Assembly: GCA_963710715.1 (NCBI GenBank) | Contig: CAVQBL010000014.1 | Location: 372,001-436,000, forward strand | Source: CAVQBL01 sp963710715 | GTDB taxonomy: Bacteria; Pseudomonadota; Gammaproteobacteria; DSM-16500 | Direction of reading: 5' to 3' | DNA: 64,000 nucleotides | Made by a program: the position numbers and the translations under genes | The notes under the pieces: generated by a model | The model's database searches: none | Seen by the model: only the letters and a program-made list of their open reading frames with translations | Told to the model about the DNA's origin: nothing | Part shown: positions 18,224-27,460 of the stretch, piece after piece | Position numbering within the stretch: the first letter of the stretch is position 1 | Layout: every line of letters begins with the position of its first letter

Positions 18224-20935
18224 ATGTCGTCGTCGAGCCACTCCCGATCTTTAATACAGATATTTAATAAAAATAAGCAAGGCAAAAGTGACGCAAAACA
18301 AAGCCTACTTGCAAAACAACCAGCAGAATATCCTGAAGTCTCAAGCTTATCAGCAGACGAGAAAGAAAGTAACACCGCAGCCTTAGAAGAGGGAAGCACT
18401 TCCACTACAACAAGCAACGGCTTGAACGGCAATACACACATAGTAACTGTGGCTTCCGATACAAGCTTAGAGTCTCTGGCTATAACTATCGAGCCGACGA
18501 ACTCTCAATCCTCCAGAGACCCAAGCTCTGCATCATCTGATTCACGTACCACACCTCTTTTGCCAACTGATTCAAGAAATTCAGAAAGCGAAACGGAAAA
18601 AGAACTAAAAAAGAAAAAGCGCGATATAGTAACACGTAATTTTCTCAGAGAAATGCATGATAGCGTGGCTCCTGTCACACGCGGTGAGACTCCTCTCATT
18701 GTACACTCTTCAATATCTGGAATTGCCGCAGCCCTGGCCGGTCCTGCGCAAGCTGAAAAAATTATTGACGAGCTACCAAATGAAGGACAATTACCTAGTT
18801 ATGGCTTTATCACTGCAACAGCTGCCCCCTGCCAATTCTCTTTTTCAACTCGAAATAACACACTTTTTTGGGTAGGAGCATGGAGAGCTCAGCTACGCGC
18901 AATGGAACGTGTAAAAGAAACTTTGAAATCACCCGAAGAAATTACAGCATGGAAAAAAATAACAGAATCTATTAAAGAAATTTGGGATATTATTCCCGTC
19001 AAAGAACTTCTTTGGGTTTTTCCTTCTATTTTTGGAACGTATCTACTTGGTCTAGATATTCTAGCTGAAGAACAAAGATGGCTACCTGGCGTACTCTTAC
19101 CAGACTCGATAAAAAACTTAATCTGTACCTATCGCTCCGCATCCTCATTTGGAACTAATGCACGAAATGTACACATACATGAGCTCTCAAATCGTATAAC
19201 TAGGTTAGAAAAAGCTGTTTATCTTTTACAGTTTACCCCATTAATCAAAGCAGGCATTGAACTACTTGCAGCGAGAGAAAAAGAAGATCATAGAGCATTA
19301 ATTCACATATTAAATGGTACTTATCCCCTAAATGATAATGCATGGCTGAAAGAATTATTAGGTGATAGGATCATTAATCCTGAACAAATTCCCGTTCAAT
19401 CCCCTTCTCGCTCTAAAAACCGTTTACTCAAAATATTATTCTATGGCCTCATTGACGATCCCAACCTCAATGCAACTGACCCTTTTAATGCAATACCTGA
19501 TCCAGGCGAACATACGCAAAAATTATTTGATGAATTACGCTACACACTTGACTGCCTTTCGCATTATAAACGCTATAAAAAAGACAAGCTTGAAAAAGAA
19601 AAAATGGCACTTCCTGGGGATTTTGTGGCAATAGAAATAAAAGATGAACAATCTATAGAAATGGCAGCCAATGGTTTTGTGGAAATACCAATAGATGATG
19701 ATAAAAACGCAGATAAAACAACATCACCCACAAAAGAAATGACGCCACCTGATTATCATGTAATAGATATAAAAGACGATTTAGAACAACCCGAAGAAAA
19801 AAAATGCTGTTGCTGCCCCGCTAATCAATGTACAGCTAAAAATCTTATAAAATGGCCTGCAGGATTCATATCAGGTCTGCCCAATGGTTCCCTTGGAATG
19901 AAAGCAGTTAAACTGTTTAATCTTTACTTTCCAAAGGACGGTGGTGCGATTGAACTGCTAGAGGAACTCTGCAAAAACATTGACAATGCCAAACTCTTGT
20001 CAACTATACTGGGCCTCTATTTTGGCATACCTTCCACCGTAATCAATACCATTATCAATGCCGGCGGTATTAATGATATCGTGGAAAGATTGAAAAAAAT
20101 CCGTCAGCATCACGGTACCATTTGTGCATATATTAAAAAACAAGGCTGCGTGGGAATTGTCATATTATTCTTTGCCTTACTAACTGCTATTGGCAATGGG
20201 ATTGCTAATGCTGCAGTAGGTTATCTTTACCCCCCGAAAAATGAACAAGGTGTCGCCGTAACTCTTTGTGCTTCAAATTCTGTTAGCTTCACTTGCCAGG
20301 GAGCAGGAAGTCTTTTATCACTTAGCGCTGCAATTAAAACTCAAAGGAAACACTTTCCTCTAACAAAACAAGCAGCCAGGAGTAACGACTTATATGAGTT
20401 TTTCACAACCTTACCAGAAAATCCAAAAAACATCTCAGAAGAAAAGCTTCGCGAGCAGCATGAAAAAGAATGCATTGAAAGCATTGCAAAGCTCACAACG
20501 GACGTAATTGGAGAGTTAAAATTCAGTATTGTCGGAGTAGCAAAAGAACAATATACGAGAGCAGGGGCAATCGGACGATATGTTAAAAAATGCAAAACAG
20601 GTCAAGCTCCTACCACAGATCCAACTACAGAAGAAGCTAAGGAAATCAATGTCTTTTTCACAGAAATACTAGGAATCGAGCTAATGCAGGCAATAAAAGC
20701 TAGCGTGTTGACAGCCCAGAAAGAACCAGCGCAGTCATCTCAAGTCGTTAAAACAGGAAAAGCGGTAGCACCATCGCCTGACAGTTCTGCAGGTGATACG
20801 CTGAGAAATGGTCGTAGCAGCAATGCTGGATTATTCGCCGAGCAGAATAATCGTGCTCCCTTGTTGCCACAAACTCAAACTCCTGTAACAATGCAGCGTA
20901 ATCGATCTACGGTAATAGGCTACGCCAGTTCATAA
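18224..20935 (+). CDS. Large orphan membrane-associated protein; candidate effector
   Basis: A 903-residue protein I cannot assign to a family. The first about 140 residues are Ser/Thr-rich and disordered-looking. A hydrophobic stretch lies near 165-215, an acidic Lys/Glu region near 455-520, a striking Cys run (KKCCCCPANQC, about 526-536), and a clear transmembrane segment near 641-670 (VGIVILFFALLTAIGNGIAN). The tail is Ser/Gln/Asn-rich. A short motif recurs near both ends (TTPLLPTDSRN and RAPLLPQTQTP). AGGAGA lies ahead of the ATG at the proper distance. Low-complexity ends and internal hydrophobic segments are frequent in Legionellales type IV substrates, but this is inference only. The 3' flank is an 11-bp hairpin. 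Confidence 0.7.
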   Translation: MSSSSHSRSLIQIFNKNKQGKSDAKQSLLAKQPAEYPEVSSLSADEKESNTAALEEGSTSTTTSNGLNGNTHIVTVASDTSLESLAITIEPTNSQSSRDPSSASSDSRTTPLLPTDSRNSESETEKELKKKKRDIVTRNFLREMHDSVAPVTRGETPLIVHSSISGIAAALAGPAQAEKIIDELPNEGQLPSYGFITATAAPCQFSFSTRNNTLFWVGAWRAQLRAMERVKETLKSPEEITAWKKITESIKEIWDIIPVKELLWVFPSIFGTYLLGLDILAEEQRWLPGVLLPDSIKNLICTYRSASSFGTNARNVHIHELSNRITRLEKAVYLLQFTPLIKAGIELLAAREKEDHRALIHILNGTYPLNDNAWLKELLGDRIINPEQIPVQSPSRSKNRLLKILFYGLIDDPNLNATDPFNAIPDPGEHTQKLFDELRYTLDCLSHYKRYKKDKLEKEKMALPGDFVAIEIKDEQSIEMAANGFVEIPIDDDKNADKTTSPTKEMTPPDYHVIDIKDDLEQPEEKKCCCCPANQCTAKNLIKWPAGFISGLPNGSLGMKAVKLFNLYFPKDGGAIELLEELCKNIDNAKLLSTILGLYFGIPSTVINTIINAGGINDIVERLKKIRQHHGTICAYIKKQGCVGIVILFFALLTAIGNGIANAAVGYLYPPKNEQGVAVTLCASNSVSFTCQGAGSLLSLSAAIKTQRKHFPLTKQAARSNDLYEFFTTLPENPKNISEEKLREQHEKECIESIAKLTTDVIGELKFSIVGVAKEQYTRAGAIGRYVKKCKTGQAPTTDPTTEEAKEINVFFTEILGIELMQAIKASVLTAQKEPAQSSQVVKTGKAVAPSPDSSAGDTLRNGRSSNAGLFAEQNNRAPLLPQTQTPVTMQRNRSTVIGYASS

Positions 20936-20968
20936 AAAAAGCTGTTTCCCTTTCTCGCTAAACTTATA

Positions 20969-20999
20969 CTCGCATGTTTCTCCACTCAAAACATGCGAG
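20969..20999 (+). terminator. Hairpin after the 903-residue protein gene
   Basis: CTCGCATGTTT (20969-20979) and AAACATGCGAG (20989-20999) form a perfect 11-bp stem 34 bp beyond the stop codon. No T run follows on the plus strand, so it may only protect the transcript end or insulate the nrdA promoter. Confidence 0.4.
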
Positions 21000-21017
21000 G
21001 AACAAACTTTCCACAGC

Positions 21018-21026
21018 TTATCCACA
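21018..21026 (+). promoter_or_regulatory. DnaA box upstream of nrdA
   Basis: TTATCCACA is the exact consensus DnaA box, preceded by a weaker TTTCCACA-type site at 21008-21015. In E. coli the nrdAB promoter is controlled through DnaA boxes, so the position about 125 bp ahead of nrdA is meaningful although binding is not shown. Confidence 0.55.
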
Positions 21027-21064
21027 TATCTCTCACATCTTCTCCTCTTGCATAAGAGAGAAAT

Positions 21065-21080
21065 ATACTCTATCTTGTAT
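21065..21080 (+). promoter_or_regulatory. NrdR box 1 upstream of nrdA
   Basis: The 16-mer starting ATACTC matches the NrdR consensus (acaCwATATaTwGtgt) at 12 of 16 positions, including the key C and G. It lies exactly 31 bp before box 2, the three-helical-turn spacing known for NrdR operators. Confidence 0.5.
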
Positions 21081-21095
21081 CTGTCTAGAGGAAAA

Positions 21096-21111
21096 CATCT
21101 ATATATTGTGG
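21096..21111 (+). promoter_or_regulatory. NrdR box 2 upstream of nrdA
   Basis: CATCTATATATTGTGG, or CCACAATATATAGATG on the other strand, closely matches the NrdR box consensus. Paired with box 1 it predicts dATP-dependent repression of nrdA by NrdR, a protein not encoded in this window. Confidence 0.7.
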
Positions 21112-21149
21112 TTTTGTAAGAAATAATTAATAAGCTCGGGAGGAGCAAA

Positions 21150-24100
21150 ATGGAAACAGAAACTTTGGAAACAACACGCACAACAACGATTTCTATTCAC
21201 CCTGATCTCACTGCAAATGCCCCTGGTCAACTCAAAGTCATTCGGCGCAATGGAACTGTTACACCGTTTGACGCAAGTAAAATTGCTATAGCAATAACCA
21301 AAGCATTTCTTGCGGTAGAAGGCTCAACAGCCGCAGGCTCGCCACGCATTCATGAAAAAGTAACTCATTTAGCGAAATATATTACCAATACATTTATTCG
21401 TCGTATGCCCAGTGGCGGCACCTTGCATATTGAAGATATTCAAGATCAAGTTGAACTCCTGCTTATGCGCGATGGCGAACATAAAGTGGCGCGTGCTTAC
21501 GTACTCTATCGCGAAGAGCGACGTAAAATCCGCACAGAACAACAATCAGCAGAAATATCGACACAGTTACACGTGACATTAAACGATGGCAAAGTCGTAC
21601 CACTCGATATGAATCGACTCGCTAATCTTGCAAGCAGTGCATGTATTAATTTATCCGATGTCTCCGCTCAACATATCATTGAAGATACTAGACGAAATTT
21701 GTTCGACAAAGTACCCGTTAAAGAAGTCAGCAAAGCATTAATCATGTCGGCACGGGTCTTAATTGAAAAAGAGCCGAATTACAGTTATGTCGCAGCGCGC
21801 TTACTACTCGATGATTTACGCAGTGAAGCCTTGAGCTTTCTTGGCGTCAAAGACAAAGCAACTTTTGATGAAATGAAAAGCCTCTATTACGCTTATTTCA
21901 AAGCGTATGTTGATCGCGGTATTCAATTAGAATTACTGGATCCCAAATTGAAAACTTTTGATCTTGCTAAATTAAGCGCTGCCATCAAACCGGAACGCGA
22001 TTTACAGTTTACTTATTTAGGTTTGCAAACTTTATATGATCGTTATTTTATTCATAGCAATGGAATCCGTTTTGAATTACCGCAACCCTTTTTCATGCGC
22101 GTTGCCATGGGATTAGCACTCAATGAAAAAAATAAAGAAGAGCGTGCGATTGAATTTTACAATTTGCTTTCTTCATTTGATTTCATGAGTTCAACTCCTA
22201 CCCTATTTAATTCTGGAACTTTACGTCCACAGTTATCCAGCTGTTATCTCACAACCGTTCCAGATGACTTAGACGGTATTTTTGCTGCCATCAAAGACAA
22301 TGCTCTTTTATCAAAATACGCGGGCGGCTTAGGCAATGACTGGACCAATGTGCGCGCAATGGGTGCTCGCATTAAAGGTACAAATGGAAAATCACTCGGT
22401 GTTGTGCCTTTCTTAAGTGTTGCAAATGCAACAGCTGTTGCAGTAAACCAATGTTTTGCGCCAGATACCCTTGTTTACACAGCTGAAGGTGTTAAACCTA
22501 TTTCCAATATCCGACAAGGTGATTTAGTGTTAGGCATCAGCGGAACCTATCGCAATGTCATCAAAACTTACCTCTATAATCAACTCGATGCGATGGTTTC
22601 ACTGAAACTGAAACACACCATTGACCCAGTACACGTCACCACTGGCCATCCTTTTTACGCCATTCGTCACGTCCCCATGGAACAATCCATCCAACGTACG
22701 CTCCACGGATTACAATCAAATACACTGAAATGCGAATGGGTCGATGCCGGTCAGTTGCAGCGCGGCGATTATGTCGCACAAACCATTCCTACAGAAATTG
22801 TTCCTGTCGCTGCCTTTACAGAAGACGACGCACGCCTATATGGTATTTTGCTCGGCGATGGTCACCTCTCAAAACAAGGCGCGCAATGGGGAGTATCTGG
22901 AAATCCCTCAAAAGATGAACATCTTGCTTTTGTTCGCAATTATCTACAATCACGCGGTATTCACTATTGGGAAACAGGTCGCGACGAATCTTACATGCAA
23001 ATTAATTGGGTAGCGGGCAGAGGTGCTGTGCGTGATGGCACAACAGGACGCATTGTAGGCAGCGCCGGTCACACCCTCCCTTTTAGTCATGAAGATATTT
23101 ACAATGCAGACGGTGAAAAGCACATTGCACCACGCTTTGCTCATCTCCCGAAAGAGCAGACTTTAGCGCTGATACAGGGTCTGTTGGAAACAGATGGTAA
23201 CGTATCACGAGGAAAAGAAATTTCGTTCTGCAATACTTCACGGTCATTAGTAGAAGGATTACGTTATCAATGTCTGCGTCTTGGAATCCCTACTGCTGGC
23301 AACAAACGTCATCGCTCTTATCACCACACTGGCACACGCTCTGATGGCTCCCGAATCAAATTTAATAATAAGAGCATTTCTTTTGATTTACGCATTCCTG
23401 CTATATCAGACATTGCGACACGTTTAAATTGCAAAGCCCTCACGAAACAAAATTGGTTGCGCTACGGTGATCACGTGTTCACGCGCGTGAAACACATTAA
23501 ATCCATCGATCCCGTCCCATTTGTTTATGACCTTGAGGTAGAAGGCGATGCTTCTTATATGACTACTGCAGGACTCGCACACAATGGTGGTAAACGCAAA
23601 GGCGCTGTGTGCGGTTATTTAGAAACCTGGCATAAAGATATTGAAGAATTTTTAGAATTGCGCAAAAACACCGGCGATGAGCGTCGCCGTACCCATGACA
23701 TGAATACAGCAAATTGGATTCCCGATTTATTCATGAAACGTGTGGAAGAAGATGGCAATTGGACACTTTTTTCACCCGATGAAGTACCCGATTTGCATGA
23801 TCTTTATGGTGCTGCATTTGAAAAAGCCTACACTGCGTATGAAGAAAAAGCAGAACGTGGTGCCATTCGTAATGCCAAAAAAATTCCAGCGCTCACGCTC
23901 TGGCGAAAAATGTTGAGCATGTTATTTGAAACTGGACATCCGTGGGTTACATTTAAAGATGTTTGTAATTTACGTTCGCCACAACAACACGTGGGTGTTG
24001 TGCATAGTTCTAATCTCTGCACCGAAATTACATTAAATACTTCGTTGGATGAAATTGCGGTTTGTAATTTAGGTAGTATTAATTTAGCCATGCACATAAC

Positions 24101-25112
24101 CAAAAAAGGTTTAGACACAGAAAAATTGCGTCATACTATTCAGACTGCTATCCGTATGTTAGATAATGTGATTGATATTAATTATTATTCTGTGCCACAA
24201 GCACGCAATTCAAATCTCAAGCACAGACCCATTGGTTTAGGTATCATGGCGTTTCAAGATGCACTCTATTCGCTCGGCATTCCTTATGCTTCACAAAATG
24301 CGGTTGAATTCGCTGATCGCTCAATGGAAATCATCAGCTACTACGCCATTGAAGCTTCTTCCAAATTAGCAGAAGAACGCGGTAAATATTCTTCTTTTGA
24401 AGGCTCACTCTGGAGTCAAGGTGTTCTGCCTATCGATTCTATTGAATTCTTAGCAAAAAACCGCGGCCACCATTTGGAACAAGATCGCAAGCAAACATTG
24501 GATTGGAAAACCTTGCGCGAGCGCGTGAAAAAAGTCGGTATGCGCAATTCCAATGTGTTAGCGATTGCACCGACTGCAACCATTGCTAACATTTGCGGCG
24601 TTTCACAATCGATTGAACCTACGTATCAAAATTTATTTGTGAAATCGAATTTGTCTGGCGAATTTACTGTGATTAATCCTTATTTGGTTCATGATTTAAA
24701 GAATTTAGGCTTGTGGGATGACGTCATGGTAAATGATCTCAAGTATTACAATGGCAGTGTGATGAAAGTCAATCGTATCCCAGAAAATGTAAAACAGCGT
24801 TATGCAACTGCATTTGAAATGGATCCCATGTGGTTAGTGGAAGCCGCTTCGCGTCGTCAAAAATGGATTGACCAAGCACAATCACTTAATTTATACATGG
24901 CGCAACCTTCAGGTAAGAAGTTAGATAATCTCTATCGGCTTGCATGGAAACGTGGCTTGAAGACAACCTATTACTTGCGTAGCATGGGTGCAACTAATGC
25001 AGAAAAATCGACTATTCATGATAACGCACTCAATGCAGTACAAAGTGATGCGACAGATACTACACCCAAAACATGTTTGATTACGGATCCAACATGTGAG
25101 GCATGCCAATAG
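21150..25112 (+). CDS. nrdA: Ribonucleoside-diphosphate reductase alpha subunit, class Ia, with intein
   Basis: A 1320-residue precursor; removing the 378-residue intein leaves about 942 residues, close to long two-cone NrdA proteins such as that of Pseudomonas. Two N-terminal ATP-cone domains begin VIRRNGTVTPFDASKI (about 29-125) and LNDGKVVPLDMNRL (about 148-235). The catalytic barrel shows STPTLFNSG with the downstream SSC, NLCTEITLN and VCNLGS. The C-terminal redox pair is TCEAC. It reduces NDPs to dNDPs with the radical supplied by NrdB. GGGAGGAG precedes the ATG. The promoter region has NrdR boxes and a DnaA box. nrdB follows after a family B repeat. Confidence 0.95.
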   Translation: METETLETTRTTTISIHPDLTANAPGQLKVIRRNGTVTPFDASKIAIAITKAFLAVEGSTAAGSPRIHEKVTHLAKYITNTFIRRMPSGGTLHIEDIQDQVELLLMRDGEHKVARAYVLYREERRKIRTEQQSAEISTQLHVTLNDGKVVPLDMNRLANLASSACINLSDVSAQHIIEDTRRNLFDKVPVKEVSKALIMSARVLIEKEPNYSYVAARLLLDDLRSEALSFLGVKDKATFDEMKSLYYAYFKAYVDRGIQLELLDPKLKTFDLAKLSAAIKPERDLQFTYLGLQTLYDRYFIHSNGIRFELPQPFFMRVAMGLALNEKNKEERAIEFYNLLSSFDFMSSTPTLFNSGTLRPQLSSCYLTTVPDDLDGIFAAIKDNALLSKYAGGLGNDWTNVRAMGARIKGTNGKSLGVVPFLSVANATAVAVNQCFAPDTLVYTAEGVKPISNIRQGDLVLGISGTYRNVIKTYLYNQLDAMVSLKLKHTIDPVHVTTGHPFYAIRHVPMEQSIQRTLHGLQSNTLKCEWVDAGQLQRGDYVAQTIPTEIVPVAAFTEDDARLYGILLGDGHLSKQGAQWGVSGNPSKDEHLAFVRNYLQSRGIHYWETGRDESYMQINWVAGRGAVRDGTTGRIVGSAGHTLPFSHEDIYNADGEKHIAPRFAHLPKEQTLALIQGLLETDGNVSRGKEISFCNTSRSLVEGLRYQCLRLGIPTAGNKRHRSYHHTGTRSDGSRIKFNNKSISFDLRIPAISDIATRLNCKALTKQNWLRYGDHVFTRVKHIKSIDPVPFVYDLEVEGDASYMTTAGLAHNGGKRKGAVCGYLETWHKDIEEFLELRKNTGDERRRTHDMNTANWIPDLFMKRVEEDGNWTLFSPDEVPDLHDLYGAAFEKAYTAYEEKAERGAIRNAKKIPALTLWRKMLSMLFETGHPWVTFKDVCNLRSPQQHVGVVHSSNLCTEITLNTSLDEIAVCNLGSINLAMHITKKGLDTEKLRHTIQTAIRMLDNVIDINYYSVPQARNSNLKHRPIGLGIMAFQDALYSLGIPYASQNAVEFADRSMEIISYYAIEASSKLAEERGKYSSFEGSLWSQGVLPIDSIEFLAKNRGHHLEQDRKQTLDWKTLRERVKKVGMRNSNVLAIAPTATIANICGVSQSIEPTYQNLFVKSNLSGEFTVINPYLVHDLKNLGLWDDVMVNDLKYYNGSVMKVNRIPENVKQRYATAFEMDPMWLVEAASRRQKWIDQAQSLNLYMAQPSGKKLDNLYRLAWKRGLKTTYYLRSMGATNAEKSTIHDNALNAVQSDATDTTPKTCLITDPTCEACQ
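22452..23585 (+). mobile_element. Intein with LAGLIDADG endonuclease inside nrdA
   Basis: It spans precursor residues 435-812, interrupting the conserved extein string VAVNQ|GGKRKGA. Block A starts with Cys (CFAPDTLVYTAEGVKPI). Block B has TGHPFYA. Two endonuclease motifs are LYGILLGDGHLS and LIQGLLETDGNVS. Block F/G reads VYDLEVEGDASY...GLAHN, with the terminal His-Asn. All splicing and homing blocks are present, but the residue after the final Asn is Gly, not the usual Cys, Ser or Thr. Autocleavage or an alternative splicing chemistry is therefore possible. Confidence 0.93.
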
Positions 25113-25255
25113 GACCGGCTGTCATTTCTATTCTGCCGGCCATAAAGCATCGATTTTCTGCGATCCGCTGCTCACATATTACCAACATATGCTGCGCTGC
25201 GGTTCTCGAAAATCAATGCTTTCTGGCTCGGCAGAACGAAATGTCAGCCGATCCT
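25111..25255. repeat. Family B palindromic repeat between nrdA and nrdB
   Basis: An imperfect inverted repeat with ends AGGACCGGCTGTCATTTC and GAAATGTCAGCCGATCCT. It contains TTCTGCCGGCC, the core CGATCCGCTGCTCACAT, and GGTTCTCGAAAATCAATGC pairing with GCATCGATTTTCTGCGA. Two further copies are at 34383-34530 and 42914-43050. It may weaken or modulate read-through from nrdA to nrdB. Confidence 0.85.
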
Positions 25256-25277
25256 AGTAACTATAAAGGAGAAAACA

Positions 25278-26399
25278 ATGCTACATTGGAATGAAACAAC
25301 AGAACACTACCCTAAAAAAATACCGAACCATAAAACCGCTGGCGGTGCCACTGGCCTTGAATCATTAGAAATGGGCGCAGCACGCATTCGTGTTGATGAC
25401 AAGCGCATTATCAATTGCCATGCCGATCTTAATCAACTTGTCCCCTTTAAATACACTTGGGCGTGGCAAAAATATTTAGATGCTTGTGCAAACCACTGGA
25501 TGCCAAATGAAATTAATATGTCTGCTGACATTGCACTCTGGAAAGACCCCAATGGATTAACGGAAGATGAGCGTATTATCATTCAGCGTAATCTTGGGTT
25601 TTTTTCGACAGCAGATTCTTTGGTAGCAAATAATCTCGTTCTTGCTGTCTATCGCCACATTACCAATCCAGAATGTCGACAATATTTATTGCGTCAAGCA
25701 TTTGAGGAAGCATTGCATACCCACGCTTATCAACATGTGATTGAAAGTTTAGGGATGGATGAAGCCGAAGTATTTAACATGTATCGCGAATTGCCCGCTG
25801 TTGCACGCAAAGCCGCCTGGTCATTACCTTTTACACACAGTTTATGTGATCCTGATTTCCACACAGGAACACCTGAAAATGACCAACGCTTACTGCGTGA
25901 CTTGATTGCGTTCTATGTCGTTTTTGAAGGAATTTTCTTTTACGTTGGATTTGTGCAAGTACTCTCTATGGGTAGACGCAATAAAATGACTGGAACTTCA
26001 GAACAATTCCAATATATTTTGCGTGATGAATCTATGCATTTAAATTTTGGTATTGATGTTATTAATCAAATTAAAATTGAAAATCCACAGATATGGACAG
26101 ATACTTTTAAGCAAGAAATCATTGCCATGATTCATGAAGGCGTTGAACTTGAATATGCGTATGCTGTTGATACGATGCCGCGCGGTATTTTAGGAATGAA
26201 TGCTGAAATGTTTAAAGAATATTTACATTTCATCGCAAATCGACGCTGCGCTCAAATTGGGTTAACACAACAATTTCCTGGTGTCAGCAATCCTTTCCCC
26301 TGGATGAGTGAAATGATGGATCTCAAAAAAGAAAAGAATTTCTTTGAAACACGTGTTATTGAATACCAAACAGGTGGAACGCTAAACTGGGACGAATAG
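25278..26399 (+). CDS. nrdB: Ribonucleoside-diphosphate reductase beta subunit, class Ia
   Basis: A 373-residue subunit carrying the di-iron/tyrosyl radical cofactor for NrdA. Iron ligands and the radical Tyr are visible in FEEALHTHAYQHVIES (Glu, His, then Tyr in AYQH). The second ligand helix has LRDESMHLNFGIDV. The length fits the family. AAAGGAGAAAACA lies ahead of the ATG. It is separated from nrdA only by a palindromic repeat and is followed 6 bp later by zapD, so the three are probably one operon. Confidence 0.95.
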   Translation: MLHWNETTEHYPKKIPNHKTAGGATGLESLEMGAARIRVDDKRIINCHADLNQLVPFKYTWAWQKYLDACANHWMPNEINMSADIALWKDPNGLTEDERIIIQRNLGFFSTADSLVANNLVLAVYRHITNPECRQYLLRQAFEEALHTHAYQHVIESLGMDEAEVFNMYRELPAVARKAAWSLPFTHSLCDPDFHTGTPENDQRLLRDLIAFYVVFEGIFFYVGFVQVLSMGRRNKMTGTSEQFQYILRDESMHLNFGIDVINQIKIENPQIWTDTFKQEIIAMIHEGVELEYAYAVDTMPRGILGMNAEMFKEYLHFIANRRCAQIGLTQQFPGVSNPFPWMSEMMDLKKEKNFFETRVIEYQTGGTLNWDE

Positions 26400-26405
26400 C
26401 ACATC

Positions 26406-27176
26406 ATGATAGAAAACATGATTATCTATGAGCAACCGTTGAATGAGTTGATTCGAGCCTGTTTGCGCTTGGAACAACTCTTTCATCAGATTGATCATCA
26501 AATTGAAGATATTTCACCTCTTGCTACACGTAATATTGTTGTAGCTATTATTAATATTTTGCATTTGGTTGATCGTCCTGATTTAAAAGCAAAATTAGCT
26601 AAAGAATTAAACCAGCATGCAAATTCCCTCACACGCTTAGAAAATACACCCAAAATTGACCAAGAGAAATTGCATAGCATATTAAAAGAGTTGGAAGATC
26701 TGGCGCGTACTTTTATCGATAGCAACCGTAAAATAGGTCAAAATCTACGTGAAATTGAATTGCTCAACACCTTACGCTTACATTTAGTTAGCCCAGGCGG
26801 TGGCTGTAGTTTTGATATTCCTCTTTATCATTATTGGTTGAATCAACCCGCTGAAGAACGCCAAGCGACCCTCCATGAATGGCTAGCAGAATTTACTCAT
26901 CTGCGTACTGCCATTACGCTCATGTTACGACTCATTAGAGAAAGCACAAAAGTACAAGAGAAAAAAGCTGAACATGGATTTTATCAAGAATTGCTAGACC
27001 CGCAATTAAATTTAAAATTGATAAGAGTCGCTATACCCTACGGAACATTAGCGTATCCTGAAATTAGCGTAGGCAGACACTTTATGAGCGTACGCTTTTA
27101 TTCTCCCAATATTTATGTACGCCCCACACAATTTCCAAATAATTTACAATTTTGGTTGACGCATTGCGGTGGATAA
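26406..27176 (+). CDS. zapD: Cell division protein ZapD
   Basis: A 256-residue ZapD (DUF1342), a cytoplasmic factor that bundles FtsZ filaments. The family start IIYEQPLNELIRACLRLEQL is clear, followed by the helical domain and the C-terminal beta part with VSPGGGCSFDIPLYHYWLN and VGRHFMSVRFY. The ATG at 26418 would give MIIYEQPLNE, which matches other ZapD N-termini better than the ATG at 26406; neither has a strong Shine-Dalgarno. Placement directly after nrdB, 6 bp apart, ties it to growth-linked transcription. In many gammaproteobacteria zapD sits instead with coaE/yacG. Confidence 0.93.
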   Translation: MIENMIIYEQPLNELIRACLRLEQLFHQIDHQIEDISPLATRNIVVAIINILHLVDRPDLKAKLAKELNQHANSLTRLENTPKIDQEKLHSILKELEDLARTFIDSNRKIGQNLREIELLNTLRLHLVSPGGGCSFDIPLYHYWLNQPAEERQATLHEWLAEFTHLRTAITLMLRLIRESTKVQEKKAEHGFYQELLDPQLNLKLIRVAIPYGTLAYPEISVGRHFMSVRFYSPNIYVRPTQFPNNLQFWLTHCGG

Positions 27177-27460
27177 TCACTCATAATGTGTCCACATCCG
27201 TATCACTTTAATGGTTTTTTCTTTGATGTAAATTTGACAGATCAAACGATGTTGGACATTAATTCTTCGAGAATGAGGTAAGATTTTTACTATCTAATAC
27301 TAAATTATTTTGAATAATCAAGATTAAAATTATTTAATTATAAGGGCAAAAATTAGTCAAAACATGCTCATTAGAACTAAATATGTGGTACTGTACGTTT
27401 TACATGGTACATGGTAGATAAAAAATTAACCCTCACATGAAGAACTAAGGATACATAACC

